51,837 bases of DNA from Flavobacteriales bacterium UBA4466 (GTDB lineage Bacteria; Bacteroidota; Bacteroidia; Flavobacteriales_D; Sanyastnellaceae), in contig CAJJDD010000006.1 of the NCBI GenBank assembly GCA_905182895.1, positions 1-51,837 on the forward strand, written 5' to 3'. The notes below the pieces were generated by a model. The model saw nothing but the letters and a program-made list of their open reading frames with translations. It was not told the DNA's origin and did no database searches. Shown here in pieces: positions 7,671 to 18,762 of the stretch (positions are counted from its first letter, which is position 1; each line of letters starts with the position of its first letter). A program made the translations under genes and the position numbers.

Positions 7671-10600
7671 ATGAAAAAACTTTTACCAATTATCTTAGCA
7701 TGCCTCTGTTGGTGTGGTGTGTCTTACGGGCAGATGACGAATGTTTCCGTAGACCAAATAGTGCATGATGGGTCTATACCCATATTAACAGGTAAGACTA
7801 CTTACCGAGTTTTTGTAAATACCGTAAGTGAAACTGACTTTCTTACTAGTGTTCTGGCGGTAAGTTAATTCCATCAAAATGTATCTAATCCACCAAATCC
7901 AGATCCCATCCATGCTTCTGAATTGTTATCAGGGATTAGTAGTTTCCTTCTTACTATTACTGGATTTGAAGATTTAAAATATAGTTCTGGAGTAACAGTG
8001 GGTAATTTGACTGATTCGACTTACGGAACTCCTATATCTGGAGCTAATCCTGATGGTGCCGTACCTGGTAGTGGTGGACTACTACAGTATTCCAAGATGC
8101 CAATGCTAATTGGATTCCTGGCATTTCTACTGCGAGGTGATACTAGTTAATACTTTTACTGGAGGAGCTTGGATTGCTTTAATGGTGGTTTAATCAGCTT
8201 AACATCTAACGGATTGGTACGGTGTAATAATCAGTTCTGATTGGTCAGTTTACTACTGATGGTGATTTCTCTTTTAACTTTAACGCGTTAGTTCTAGAGA
8301 ATTTACCTGGAGATGGAACATCTAATATTCCGCACCAGTACTACTGGAATGTAGATGAAGGTTTAGGATTGTCTTTTCCAACTACTGCAGTTGAGGGTTG
8401 TACAGATGATACAGCTTGTAATTTTGATCCTGCAGCTACTGTTAGTATGATACTTGTTTAGACGAAGATTGTAATGGTCTTTGCGGTGGAAGTGCTGTTC
8501 TGGATGACTGCGCAGTATGTGATGGAGATAATTCTTCATGTACAGGATGTATGGATTTTGGGGCATGTAATTATGATTCTACTGCTACAGAAGCTGGAGA
8601 TTGTGATTTCGATACTTGCGTTGGATGTACAGATGAATTGGCTTGTAACTATAATGATGATGCCACTATTGGTGATGATTCTTGTTTAGAAGACGATTGT
8701 AATGGCCTATGCGGTGGAGATGCTGTATTAGATGATTGTGATGTATGTGGAGGAGATAACACAGCTTGTTTAGATTGTGCAGGCGTAGTAAACGGGACAT
8801 CTATTCTCGATGACTGTGGCGTATGTGGAGGAGATGGTTCTTCATGTGCTGAAGTTCCAGGATGTACAGAAGAATTAGCTTGTAACTATAATGTAGAAGC
8901 TACTGTGAACGATGGTTCATGTTTAGAAAATGATTGTAATGGATATGCGGTGGAGATGCTGTATTAGATGATTGTGATGTATGTGAAGGAGATAACACAG
9001 CTTGTTTAGATTGTGCAGGCGTAGTAAACGGGACATCTATTCTCGATGACTGTGGCGTATGTGGAGGAGACGGTTCTTCATGTGCTGAAGTTCCAGGATG
9101 TACAGAAGAATTAGCTTGTAACTATAATGTAGAAGCTACTGTGAACGATGGTTCATGTTTAGAAAATGATTGTAATGGCCTATGCGGTGGAGATGCTGTA
9201 TTAGATGATTGTGAAGTATGTGGAGGAGATAACACAGCTTGTTTAGATTGTGCAGGCGTAGTAAACGGGACATCTATTCTCGATGACTGTGGCGTATGTG
9301 GAGGAGATGGTTCTTCATGTGCTGAAGTTCCAGGATGTACAGAAGAATTAGCTTGTAACTATAATGTAGAAGCTACTGTGAACGATGGTTCATGTTTAGA
9401 AAATGATTGTAATGGCCTATGCGGTGGAGATGCTGTATTAGATGATTGTGAAGTATGTGGAGGAGATAACACAGCTTGTTTAGATTGTGCAGGCGTAGTA
9501 AACGGGACATCTATTCTCGATGACTGTGGCGTATGTGGAGGAGATGGTTCTTCATGTGCTGAAGTTCCAGGATGTACAGAAGAATTAGCTTGTAACTATA
9601 ATCCAGCCGCTACCATAAGTGATGATTCTTGTCAAGAAGCTGTTTTAGTTTTTATTCCTACTGATATAGAGGATTTTGGTCCAGCTGTAATTGCTTGTGA
9701 AGCACCTCAGGGATATATCTTAGCTGACCAAGATTGTGTAAATGCAGTAATTTTAAATGATGAATATTGTCTAACTGATTTTTGGGATGAGATCTGTCAA
9801 GATGCTTATGATTGTTGTTTAGGCGGAGTTGTTGGTTGTACAGATGAAACTGCATCAAATTATGATCCAACGGCTACATGCGATGATGATTCTTGTGAGT
9901 ATGACGGTTGTAATCTAGTTTGTCCTAATGATCTTAATTTAGAATGTGGGTCAGACGTTTCAATTTCTGCGACAGGGACTCCTTTTTATCAAGGAGATTG
10001 TTTTTTCGCTGGACTGGAAGAATGGCCTTACAACGATCTGATTTCTGGTGATGCTTGTTTAACAATCATAGAAAGAACATGCAGTTGGGTTTAATAGTTT
10101 GGAATGTACACAAACAATAACTTTAACTGATTCTGAAGGACCTATCTTTCCCGAAGTTTCTGATGTAACTGTAGAATGTGTAGAAGATATTCCAGTAGCT
10201 ATGATGTTAACAGCAGTTGACGCGTGCACCGGAGAAGAGATTTCATCCTCTTCTTTCGAGTCAGGAGGAACGGCTACAGTAGTATGTGAATTAAGCACAG
10301 CTTATGGTCCTGGTGACGATTGGGCTGTTTGGTTACAAGGATTTAGCCAAGGTGCTTCAGATAATTTTGTTTGGGATACTAATGGTGGAACTTTTGACCA
10401 GTATGCTGATGGAACAGCTCATCTTTATGGTGAAGTTGTTAATGATACAGATGCTACTCAAGGTTGGGTTGTTGATTTATGGTTCGAAAACGGTCAAGAT
10501 TGGACGGATTGGTCTTCTCAAGGAAGATGGTATAAGGATGATTTAGGATTCGGTGCTGATGAGTTCGAAGATTGGACTTATTATGAAATGGTTCCTTTCT

Positions 10601-13600
10601 CTACTTTAACAGGAACTGGAAGTTTCGTAGGTGATGAATTATTACTTTCTCACAATCCTGATACTTTCTTTTTTGGATTCCAGTGTGGTTTAGGAGCTAA
10701 CAACAAAAACGGAAACGAAGGATTTTCTGGTTGGTTTAACTATGAAGGAAATGTTGGCGGTCAAGCCGTTTCTGGAAATGGAGATGTAAACGTTGATAAA
10801 GAATGTGGTCCTAATGATGATGTTCCTGAGTGTACTAATGATACTCAAGTAACTTATTTATATAGAGCTACTGATAGATGTGGAAACTCTACTGTAATTA
10901 CTCAAGTGATTACAGTTAATGATGAAACTGCTCCAGTCTTTGTTAGCCCACCAGCAGATGTAACTCTGCAGTGTGAAAATTGGCCAATAGAATTGCCTGA
11001 ATGCGTTGCAACTGATAATTGTGTTGGAACTATCACGTATGCTGATCCTATTGAAATTATTGTTGTTGGAGATTGTCCAAACAATATAACTATCACTAGA
11101 AGATGGGAAGCGACAGATGAGTGTAACAATACGGCAGTTCATATTCAAACCATAACAGTTATTGATGAAGTTGCTCCGGTAATTTTATGCCCAGCTGATA
11201 TATCACATGAGTGTGATGCACCAGTGGATTATGGATTCGCTACTGCCACTGATAATTGCACAGATTTACCTTCTGTTACTGTTATGGAAACAGAAGAAGG
11301 GGATTCTTGTAATAGGACTATTACTAGAGTATTCACTGCTACTGATGAATGTGGAAACTCTTCTTCATGCACACAGACTGTAACGATTACGGATTCTACA
11401 GCGGCTTTAAACAATTTGATGAGAGTCATAGTATTGGACTAGACTCTGTAGAAGATGATAACCTAGGGCTATTTAATGTACAAGACCCTGAATCATTACA
11501 AAAATTAATTTGTTAAATTCAGGGGGCTGTTTAGGAGTTCTTGAAAGAACGTATACGGCTATTGATGCTTGTGGAAACTCAAGTAGCATTATTCAGTATA
11601 TAACTTTACAGGACACTACTGCTCCTGAAATTGACTGTCCTGCTGATATGACTTATGAGTGCAGCGAGACTATACCTGAGGCTGTTACTCCATTTGTAAG
11701 TGATAACTGTGGGTTGGATGTCAATGTTACATTTATGGAAACAGAAACAGGAGACTCTTGTGAAAGAATTATCACTAGAACTTGGACAGCTGTTGACTAC
11801 TGTGAAAACGAAAGTATATGTACTCAAGTTATAACAGTTCTTGATACTACGGCTCCAGTTATACTCCCGCCAGTTAATGTTACTTATGAGTGTGATGTTG
11901 AGTACACTTTACTTCCAGCTGCTGTTACTGATAATTGTCAAGTAGCAGACGTTGAGGAAACAATAATGGAAACAGGAGATTCTTGTGAAACAGTAATTAC
12001 GAGAACTTTCAGAGCGTTTGATGGTTGTGGGAATCAGAGTATAGCTACTCAAACAATAACTATTGTTGATACGCAAGCTCCACTCATAGAATGTCCTTCA
12101 AGCTTTACACATTCTTGTGAAGAAACTCCTGATTATGGAAATGCAGCGGCTACTGACAATTGTCAAACGCCAGAGATTACTGTTGAGGTAACTGAAACAG
12201 GAGATTCTTGTAATAGAATAATCACAAGAACATTTACTGCCACTGATGGATGTGGAAATAGTTCAAGTTGTTTTCAAGTAATCACGATTGTAGATACAAC
12301 AGCACCAGTTTTAACTATTCCATCTGACTTATCATTCGAATGTGATGCGGTAGGGTCTTACGGAGATGCTTCAGCAACAGATAATTGTAATGATGTAACT
12401 GTTACAATGACAGAAACTGATAATAATGATCTTTGTGAAAGAGTAATTACAAGAACTTTCATAGCAACTGATGCTTGTGGAAACCCTTCAGCTTCTCAAA
12501 CACAAACGATTACTATTGTAGATACAACAGCTCCAGTAATTACAGGAGAGTCTAGTTTAGACATGGCGTGTGACATGATAGATGAGAACATCTTAGTAAC
12601 ATACACAGACAACTGTAACGAAGTATCTATTACTTATGCTGATCAAGAAGTATCAGGTGGATGTGCAGGAGAAATAATCAGAACATATACTGCTACTGAC
12701 GCTTTGTGGAAATGCTTCAGATTCATTCAAATCTTAGATTTATTTGATGATGTAGCGCCAGAAGTTACGTGTGCACCAGATATGACTATCGAGTGTGATG
12801 AGGAGATGCCAGCAATGACAGAGCCTATATATTCAGATAACTGTGGAGACGTTGAATTGTCATTAGAAATAACTAATGATGAGGAGGACTGTTTAATAAT
12901 AGTAACAAGAACTTGGACAGCAACAGATGAGTGTGGAAATGCAAGTACATGTTCTCAAGTGATTACAATAGAAGATACAACAGCACCAGTTTGGGACTTT
13001 GGATGTGAGGGAACTTTTGAATTCGAGCAGTGTCCAGGTGATGTGAGTTATGCTATTGAGTTAGGAACAGAGTTTACAGTAGAAGATACTTGGGAAATAG
13101 GAGGAAATATTATTCCAAATCTTGGCAGCTGTGTTGAAGATGAGTGTTCTGCTGATTTGATTATCAGAGTAGCTGGTATTGATGATAACACAGACAACTG
13201 TGAGCGAGTTATTGTAGCTACCTTCGAAGCCGAAGATGAGTGCGGAAACATTGCAGGTGGTTTTGAGTGTACTTATATCTTCACTGATACAACAGCTCCT
13301 GAAATTACAGAAGGAGGCGACTTGGTTGTTGAGTGTGATGGAAATGGAAATCTTGATGAGTTTGCCGCTTGGCTTAACAGTAACACCGGTGCTCAAGCAA
13401 TTGACAACTGTGGAGATGTTAGCTGGGTAAACAACTACGAAGACTGCACAATAAACATAGGCGATTTCACTACCTATAAGCAGGGTGATTTCGGAAGTGA
13501 AGAAGCTACAGAAGCTTCACTATATATGGACGAAAACTTTGACCTGGTATTCCCTGATGGAATCCTTACAGGATGTGGTGACGATGGATATAATCTGACC

Positions 13601-16424
13601 TTCACTAGCGCTGATGCTGTGGATTTATACCTTCCATGCACTGGTTCTGCTCAAGATTTAGTATTAACTATGAGTACAGACGATCCGGATGTGAATGCAG
13701 AAGACCCAACATGTTTCAATAATGCTCTTGTGAGTCACTTGTTGACTGCAAAACTTAACATTGGATTTGATTTAAACGACTCAAGCTTTAGCGCTTCTGA
13801 TGTTGCATTGGAGGATCTAATGCCAATAGAAGGTGCTCTTGCAGGTATTCAAATCGGAGATATCATCGATATCGCTGATAGTGTGCTAGGCGGATGTAGT
13901 TCTGAATACACTCCTCAGCAACTGCGAGTTGCATTGAGAGCATTTAATAGGAGTTTCCGTTTCGGAACAACTGATGATGGATTTATAGGTTTTGTTGGAT
14001 GTTTAACTGAATCTGAAACAGAGCTTGGATGTGGAACGACTAGCAGCACTGCTGTTACTTTCACTGCAGTGGATGGTTGTGACAACGCTTCAAGTGTGAC
14101 TTATTCATTCACTATCGAGGATACAACAGCTCCAGTAATTACAGGAGAAGCTAGTTTAGATATGCCATGTGATGCTATCGACATGAACATCTTAGTAGAA
14201 GTAACAGATAACTGTAACGAATGGACATTAACTTATTCTGATGATGAAGTATCAGGTGGATGTGCAGGAGAAGTAATCAGAACATATACTGCTACAGATG
14301 CTTGTGGAAACGCTTCAGAGTTTCGTTCAAATCTTAGACTTATTCGATGACGCTGCACCAGTAGCTTCAGCTAACCCAGCAGATGCTAGTTATGAGTGCT
14401 CTGATGAGTTCTTATTCGAAGAAGTAACCTTCACTGATAGCTGTGATGAAGACTTAAGCGTAATATACGATGAGGTAGAATCAGGTGATTCTTGTGAGAG
14501 TACTATCACTAGAACATGGGTCGCTACTGATGCTTGTGGAAACCAGACTATCGTAGATCAAGTAATCATTATCTCAGATACACAAGCTCCGATGTTCACT
14601 TCAGTACCTAGTGACCTTTCATTAGAATGTGGAGATGATGCAGATTACGGAACGGCTACTGCAGAAGATGCATGTAACGAATCTTCAGTAACTGTAACTT
14701 CAGTATCTAATGATGATTCATGTAACGAAGTAATCACTAGAACATTCACAGCTACAGATGCTTGTGGAAATTCAGCGACTGCTTCTCAAACAATCATTAT
14801 CACTGATACTACTGCACCAGAATTTACTTTCGTGCCAGGAAGCATAGAGCACTCATGTGATGAGTCTCCAGAGTATGGAATGGCTACTGCAGATGATTTA
14901 TGTAACGGAGCTACAGTAACTGTATCTCAGGAAATCAGTTTCTCAGGATGCTTGTACTTACTGTCATAGGAAGAGAGTTCAAGGCTGATAGATGCTTGTG
15001 GAAACGATTCTTATGAGTTCCAGTACATTTATATCTATGATAACACAGCGCCTACATTTGATCAAACTGTATCTAATGTATCAGTACAATGTACTGCTCC
15101 AGCTTTAGCTGTAGTAAGTGCTTCTGATAACTGTTCTACTGCTGCAGTAACTGTAGATACTAGCTCTGAATTAGATGAGTGTGGTAACGGTACTATAGTA
15201 GTAACTTACTATGCACAAGATGAGTGTGGAAATGAGGCTCTGCCTATGTCTTACACGATCACTGTTTTAGATACAGAAGCTCCTATTCTTTCTAGTGAGC
15301 CAGCTAGTTTAGTTATCGATTGTGAAGCTGATGTACCAGCTGCACTAGAAGTAACTGCTACTGATAACTGTGATAACGTAACAGTGTCTTACACTGAAGA
15401 GATTATCGGTGAAATGCCAGAAGAAGGTTCTGTAGCTACATGTGCACTTAGCAATCCAGCTGGGCCAGTATGTCATAGCGATCCTGATTGGTCACTACAG
15501 TTATTTGACTTCCCTGGATACGAGTTCTTTACTACTATCGAAGCTAGCTTCGTGGAATTTGAAGATGGAACTGCACACCTTGTAGGTTCTGTTCAGGCTG
15601 TAGATAATGCTAACGCTATCTTCAATATTGATGTAACATTCGAAAACGGAATGGACTGGGCTGATTGGTCTAACCAATTATTCCCTACTTCATACAAAGA
15701 TGATTGCGATACTGCTGAAGAGTCTGGAGAGTATGAAAACTGGACTTACTACATTATGCAAGCGGGTAATGCTTCATTAACTGGAGCTGGAGACTTATTA
15801 GGATCACTCTTCCAATTATCTCATGCACCAGCAAATTCTTACTACGCATACCAAGTAGGTAACGGAGCTAACAATGTGAACGGTAACTACGGAAACGGTG
15901 GATGGTTCAACGGAACAGGTCTACTAGTAGATGCTGCGACTCAGTCTGAGGTAGAGCTTAACGGATTCCAAGGTGACTTCGCGTTCGATGCTGACTGTTG
16001 TCCTCAGTACTCTATAGAAAGAACATGGACTGCTACTGATTGCGCAGGTAACTCTGTAAGTCATACGCAGACTATTACATTCGCTGATCTAGGAGAAGAA
16101 GAAGAACCTACTATAGAAGAAGCTGATGCTACAGTAAACAAAGGAGATATCCTTTCTACTGAAGCTAACTATTCTAAAGTATATCCTAACCCTACTAACG
16201 GGAAGGCTAACTTCGAGTTCTCTTCTATAACCAATGATAAAGTGAGCATGAATGTTCTTAATATCAACGGGACAGTAGTAGCTAGATTATTCGCTGGTGA
16301 TGTTCAAGCTGAAATGATCTATAACTTAGATCTAGATGCTTCTGAACTTCCTGCCGGTCTATACATCTTCCAAGTAACGGGAGAGAATAGCATAACTACT
16401 GAAAAGTTCATTGTAACTAAGTAA
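7671..16424 (+). CDS. Giant T9SS-secreted Cys-rich/HYR-module surface protein (many frameshifts)
   Basis: Fragments in changing frames read as one protein of about 2,900 residues. Order: signal peptide ([14 protein letters not shown] to about residue 20); an N-terminal region to about 8390; Cys-rich modules of the form [11 protein letters not shown]...DDSC and DDCGVCGGD (8395-9900), including 79-residue tandem repeats; then about 17 HYR (hyalin-repeat, Ig-like) modules marked by DTTAPVI at their start and TDxCGNxS near their end (10100-16080). Foreign modules interrupt HYR units at about 10279-10807, 13441-14040 and 15431-16000. The C terminus (from YPNPTNGK to TEKFIVTK) is a type A T9SS sorting domain, so it should be exported and anchored or released at the cell surface, plausibly as an adhesin. 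Frame breaks at about 7860, 7878, 8095, 8150, 8190-8240, 8445, 8945, 10090, 11415, 11505, 12705-12720, 14320, 14955 and 14985. Pseudogene decay cannot be excluded. Confidence 0.8.
8851..9600 (+). repeat. Tandem 237-bp repeats encoding 79-residue Cys-rich units
   Basis: Near-identical units begin at 8851, 9087 and 9324, and a fourth begins at 9561 but diverges after about 40 bases. Spacings are 236, 237 and 237 bases; the first unit lacks one base near 8943, which shifts the frame. A more diverged unit precedes them (about 8614-8850) and a further degenerate one starts near 8395. Each unit encodes [11 protein letters not shown], a DGSC turn, CGGD and DDCGVCGGD segments. Copy number may be mis-assembled. 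Confidence 0.9.
12520..12740 (+). repeat. Duplicated HYR segment, copy 1
   Basis: DNA starting GATACAACAGCTCCAGTAAT and including TCAGGTGGATGTGCAGGAGA recurs nearly unchanged at about 14121-14350. The encoded unit runs APVITGExSLDM to [12 protein letters not shown]. In this copy two nearby indels turn DACGNAS into DALWKCF and then restore the frame. Confidence 0.75.
14121..14350 (+). repeat. Duplicated HYR segment, copy 2
   Basis: Second copy of the HYR unit at 12520-12740, about 1.6 kb downstream in the same gene. A single extra T near 14320 shifts the frame after GNASEF. Confidence 0.75.
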
Positions 16425-16470
16425 GACAAATACACGATAATTAATTAGTCGATTATACATTGTTTATATT

Positions 16471-16502
16471 AAAAAGCCCCGTGGGAAACCGCGGGGCTTT
16501 TT
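16471..16502. terminator. Bidirectional terminator between the giant gene and recG
   Basis: Arms AAAAAGCCCCG (16471-16481) and CGGGGCTTTTT (16492-16502) form an 11-bp stem with A and T tracts on the two sides, so it can serve both convergent genes. Confidence 0.88.
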
Positions 16503-16525
16503 ATATATAAGTTTTTTTAAAGTGA

Positions 16526-18649
16526 TTAACTAATATTTCCCCAGTTAGGTTTAAATGCCTTTAAGCGTTGAAGTTCCAGATTTAAGGAAGCATGTTTAGG
16601 TTTGGTTAGAGCCTCATCGTCATTCAGAATGTTAACTGCTAGTTCTCTGGCTTTGGCTAGAATTTTTTGGTCTACTGCTAAATCCGCTATTTTAAGATCT
16701 AGAGCCCCACTCTGCTGAGTTCCCATAATATCTCCTGGCCCTCTTATTTCTAAGTCTACTTGTGCTATTTCGAAACCATCATTCGTAGAACACATGGTTT
16801 GGATTCTTCGTTTAGATTCTGGTGATTTTAGCTTGCCGGTAATTAGAATACAGTGACTTTGCTCCGCACCTCTTCCTACTCTTCCTCTGAGTTGATGAAG
16901 CTGGGATAAACCAAATCTTTCTGCATTTTCTATAACCATTACAGAAGCATTAGGGACATTAACTCCCACTTCTATTACTGTGGTAGCCACTAGAATTTGA
17001 GTCTCTTTTTTTATAAAGCGATTCATCTCGTATTCCTTGTCAGAAGATTTTTGCCTGCCGTGAACTATGCTAATCTGATACTCTGGTCTTGGAAATCTTT
17101 TCTCTAGCGCTTCATGCCCGTCATAAAGGTCTTTTAACTCTGAGAGCATTTCACTTTCAGATTCTTCTATCAGTGGATAAACCACGTAGACTTGACGACC
17201 TTTTTTTATCTCCTCTTCCATAAAACCAAATACATGCAGTCTGCTGCTATCAGTTTTATGCAGCGTAGTTATAGGTTTCCTTCCTGGCGGCAGTTCGTCT
17301 ATGGTGCTCACGTCTAAGTCGCCATATAAAGTCATGGCTAGAGTTCTAGGAATAGGGGTGGCGGTCATGACTAATACATGCGGAGTGATTTCTGCTTTTC
17401 CCCAAAGTCTAGCCCTTTGTTTTACCCCGAATCGGTGTTGCTCATCTATGATGGCCAAACCTAAATTCTTAAACATAACCACGGGTTCTAAAAGGGCATG
17501 GGTTCCTATAAGAAATTGTAACGCACCACTTTCTAATTCCTCGTGAATCGCCTTCCGCTTAGATTTCGGAGTGCTTCCAGTCAATAGTTTTACCGTAACG
17601 GGAAAGTCTTTTAGGAGTTCAGAGATTCCTTCGAAATGCTGGATAGCCAATATTTCAGTAGGAGCCATTAAACAAACTTGATAATCATTATCAATCCCTA
17701 ATAGAGCTGTGAGAAGAGCTACTATAGTTTTACCGCTTCCTACATCTCCTTGGATTAATCTGTTCATATGAGCTCCGTAGCGCACATCATGCCTCACTTC
17801 TTTGAGTACTCTTTTCTGCGCACCTGTTAAATCAAACGGAATTCCATCTTCGTAGAACTCAGTAAATAATTTCCCTACTTTTTTGAATGTGACACCTTTC
17901 ATTTTAGTGGTCACTTTCACTTTGTTGGAGACCAGTATAAGTTGAAGAAATAGCAGTTCTTCTAGTTTTAACCTGGTAAGTGAGCGTTGCAATAAAGCCA
18001 ATGCTCTAGGCCTATGCACATGAATAGAGGCCTCTTCTTTAGAGGGTAGCTTATACTTCTCTAGAATTTCCGATGGGAGTGTCTCTGGAATTTGATGTCT
18101 CAGTAATTGCAGTAGGTTTATCACTATACTTTCGATTCCCTGAGAGTTTAGTCCAGTTCTGTTGCATTTCTCTGTGCTGCTATATACAGGCTTGAAAGGA
18201 GTCAATTTTAATTTGGCCTCATTTACCTTAGTAACTTCCGGGTGTGAGATAGACCAGGTGTTTTTAAATCTCTTAGGTTTTCCGTAAACGACAAATTCTT
18301 CATCATAATTCAGTCCGTTCCTAACCCATTGAACTCCCTTGAACCAAGCTAATTCTATTTCCCCCGTTTCATCTTCGAATAAGGCATTTAGCCTTTTTTT
18401 ATTTCCAACCCCAACTTCTTTTAGAGATTTGAATTTCCCCTTAACCTGCACTGGCAGGTCATTAGATTGAATTTCAGATATACGATGGAATTGAGATTTG
18501 TCTATATATCTAAAAGGATAATGTTCTAGTAAATCCCGATAGGTAAATATCTGAAGTTCGGTTTTTAATAGGTCGGCTTTTTTAGGGCCTACACCTTTTA
18601 AAAACTCGATAGGAGTTCCGAGTATGCTTGTTGTTTTTATTGAGCTCAT
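16526..18649 (-). CDS. recG: ATP-dependent DNA helicase RecG
   Basis: A 707-residue cytoplasmic helicase that remodels branched DNA (replication forks, Holliday junctions). The N-terminal wedge (OB-fold) domain spans about residues 1-230. Walker A is GDVGSGKT (301-308), the Walker B/motif II is DEQH (402-405), followed by MTATPIPRTLAM and the motif V/VI region with QLRGRVGRG. Length matches the family (about 690-710). Start ATG at 18649; the gene is intact. It converges on the giant surface-protein gene and is divergent from the heme/copper protein gene. Confidence 0.96.
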   Translation of the reverse strand: MSSIKTTSILGTPIEFLKGVGPKKADLLKTELQIFTYRDLLEHYPFRYIDKSQFHRISEIQSNDLPVQVKGKFKSLKEVGVGNKKRLNALFEDETGEIELAWFKGVQWVRNGLNYDEEFVVYGKPKRFKNTWSISHPEVTKVNEAKLKLTPFKPVYSSTEKCNRTGLNSQGIESIVINLLQLLRHQIPETLPSEILEKYKLPSKEEASIHVHRPRALALLQRSLTRLKLEELLFLQLILVSNKVKVTTKMKGVTFKKVGKLFTEFYEDGIPFDLTGAQKRVLKEVRHDVRYGAHMNRLIQGDVGSGKTIVALLTALLGIDNDYQVCLMAPTEILAIQHFEGISELLKDFPVTVKLLTGSTPKSKRKAIHEELESGALQFLIGTHALLEPVVMFKNLGLAIIDEQHRFGVKQRARLWGKAEITPHVLVMTATPIPRTLAMTLYGDLDVSTIDELPPGRKPITTLHKTDSSRLHVFGFMEEEIKKGRQVYVVYPLIEESESEMLSELKDLYDGHEALEKRFPRPEYQISIVHGRQKSSDKEYEMNRFIKKETQILVATTVIEVGVNVPNASVMVIENAERFGLSQLHQLRGRVGRGAEQSHCILITGKLKSPESKRRIQTMCSTNDGFEIAQVDLEIRGPGDIMGTQQSGALDLKIADLAVDQKILAKARELAVNILNDDEALTKPKHASLNLELQRLKAFKPNWGNIS

Positions 18650-18726
18650 TTAAACGTGGTGCAATTTAGTGCTGCTGACAGAAATTAAAAAACATAATGG
18701 ATGAGTTAGTTGAAAATATAAGGCTC

Positions 18727-18758
18727 TTTTGAAAGAAGGAAAGAATTGTGTAATTTCA
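18727..18758 (+). promoter_or_regulatory. Putative promoter of the heme/copper protein gene
   Basis: TTTTG at 18727-18731 (-33), 19-base spacer, and TAATTTCA at 18751-18758, which resembles TAnnTTTG with mismatches. ATG follows at 18763, so the leader would be very short. Confidence 0.35.
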
Positions 18759-18762
18759 GCGC

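Noticed and set aside
8851..9600. Regular repeats that could suggest a CRISPR array
   Set aside because: The 237-bp units are coding, tandem without unique spacers, and far longer than CRISPR repeats; no cas genes are present.
8363..11148. Several minus-strand open frames opposite the giant gene
   Set aside because: Their content is His/Asn/Ser-rich, as expected from the antisense of the repetitive Cys/Asp-rich coding strand; no start signals or homology.
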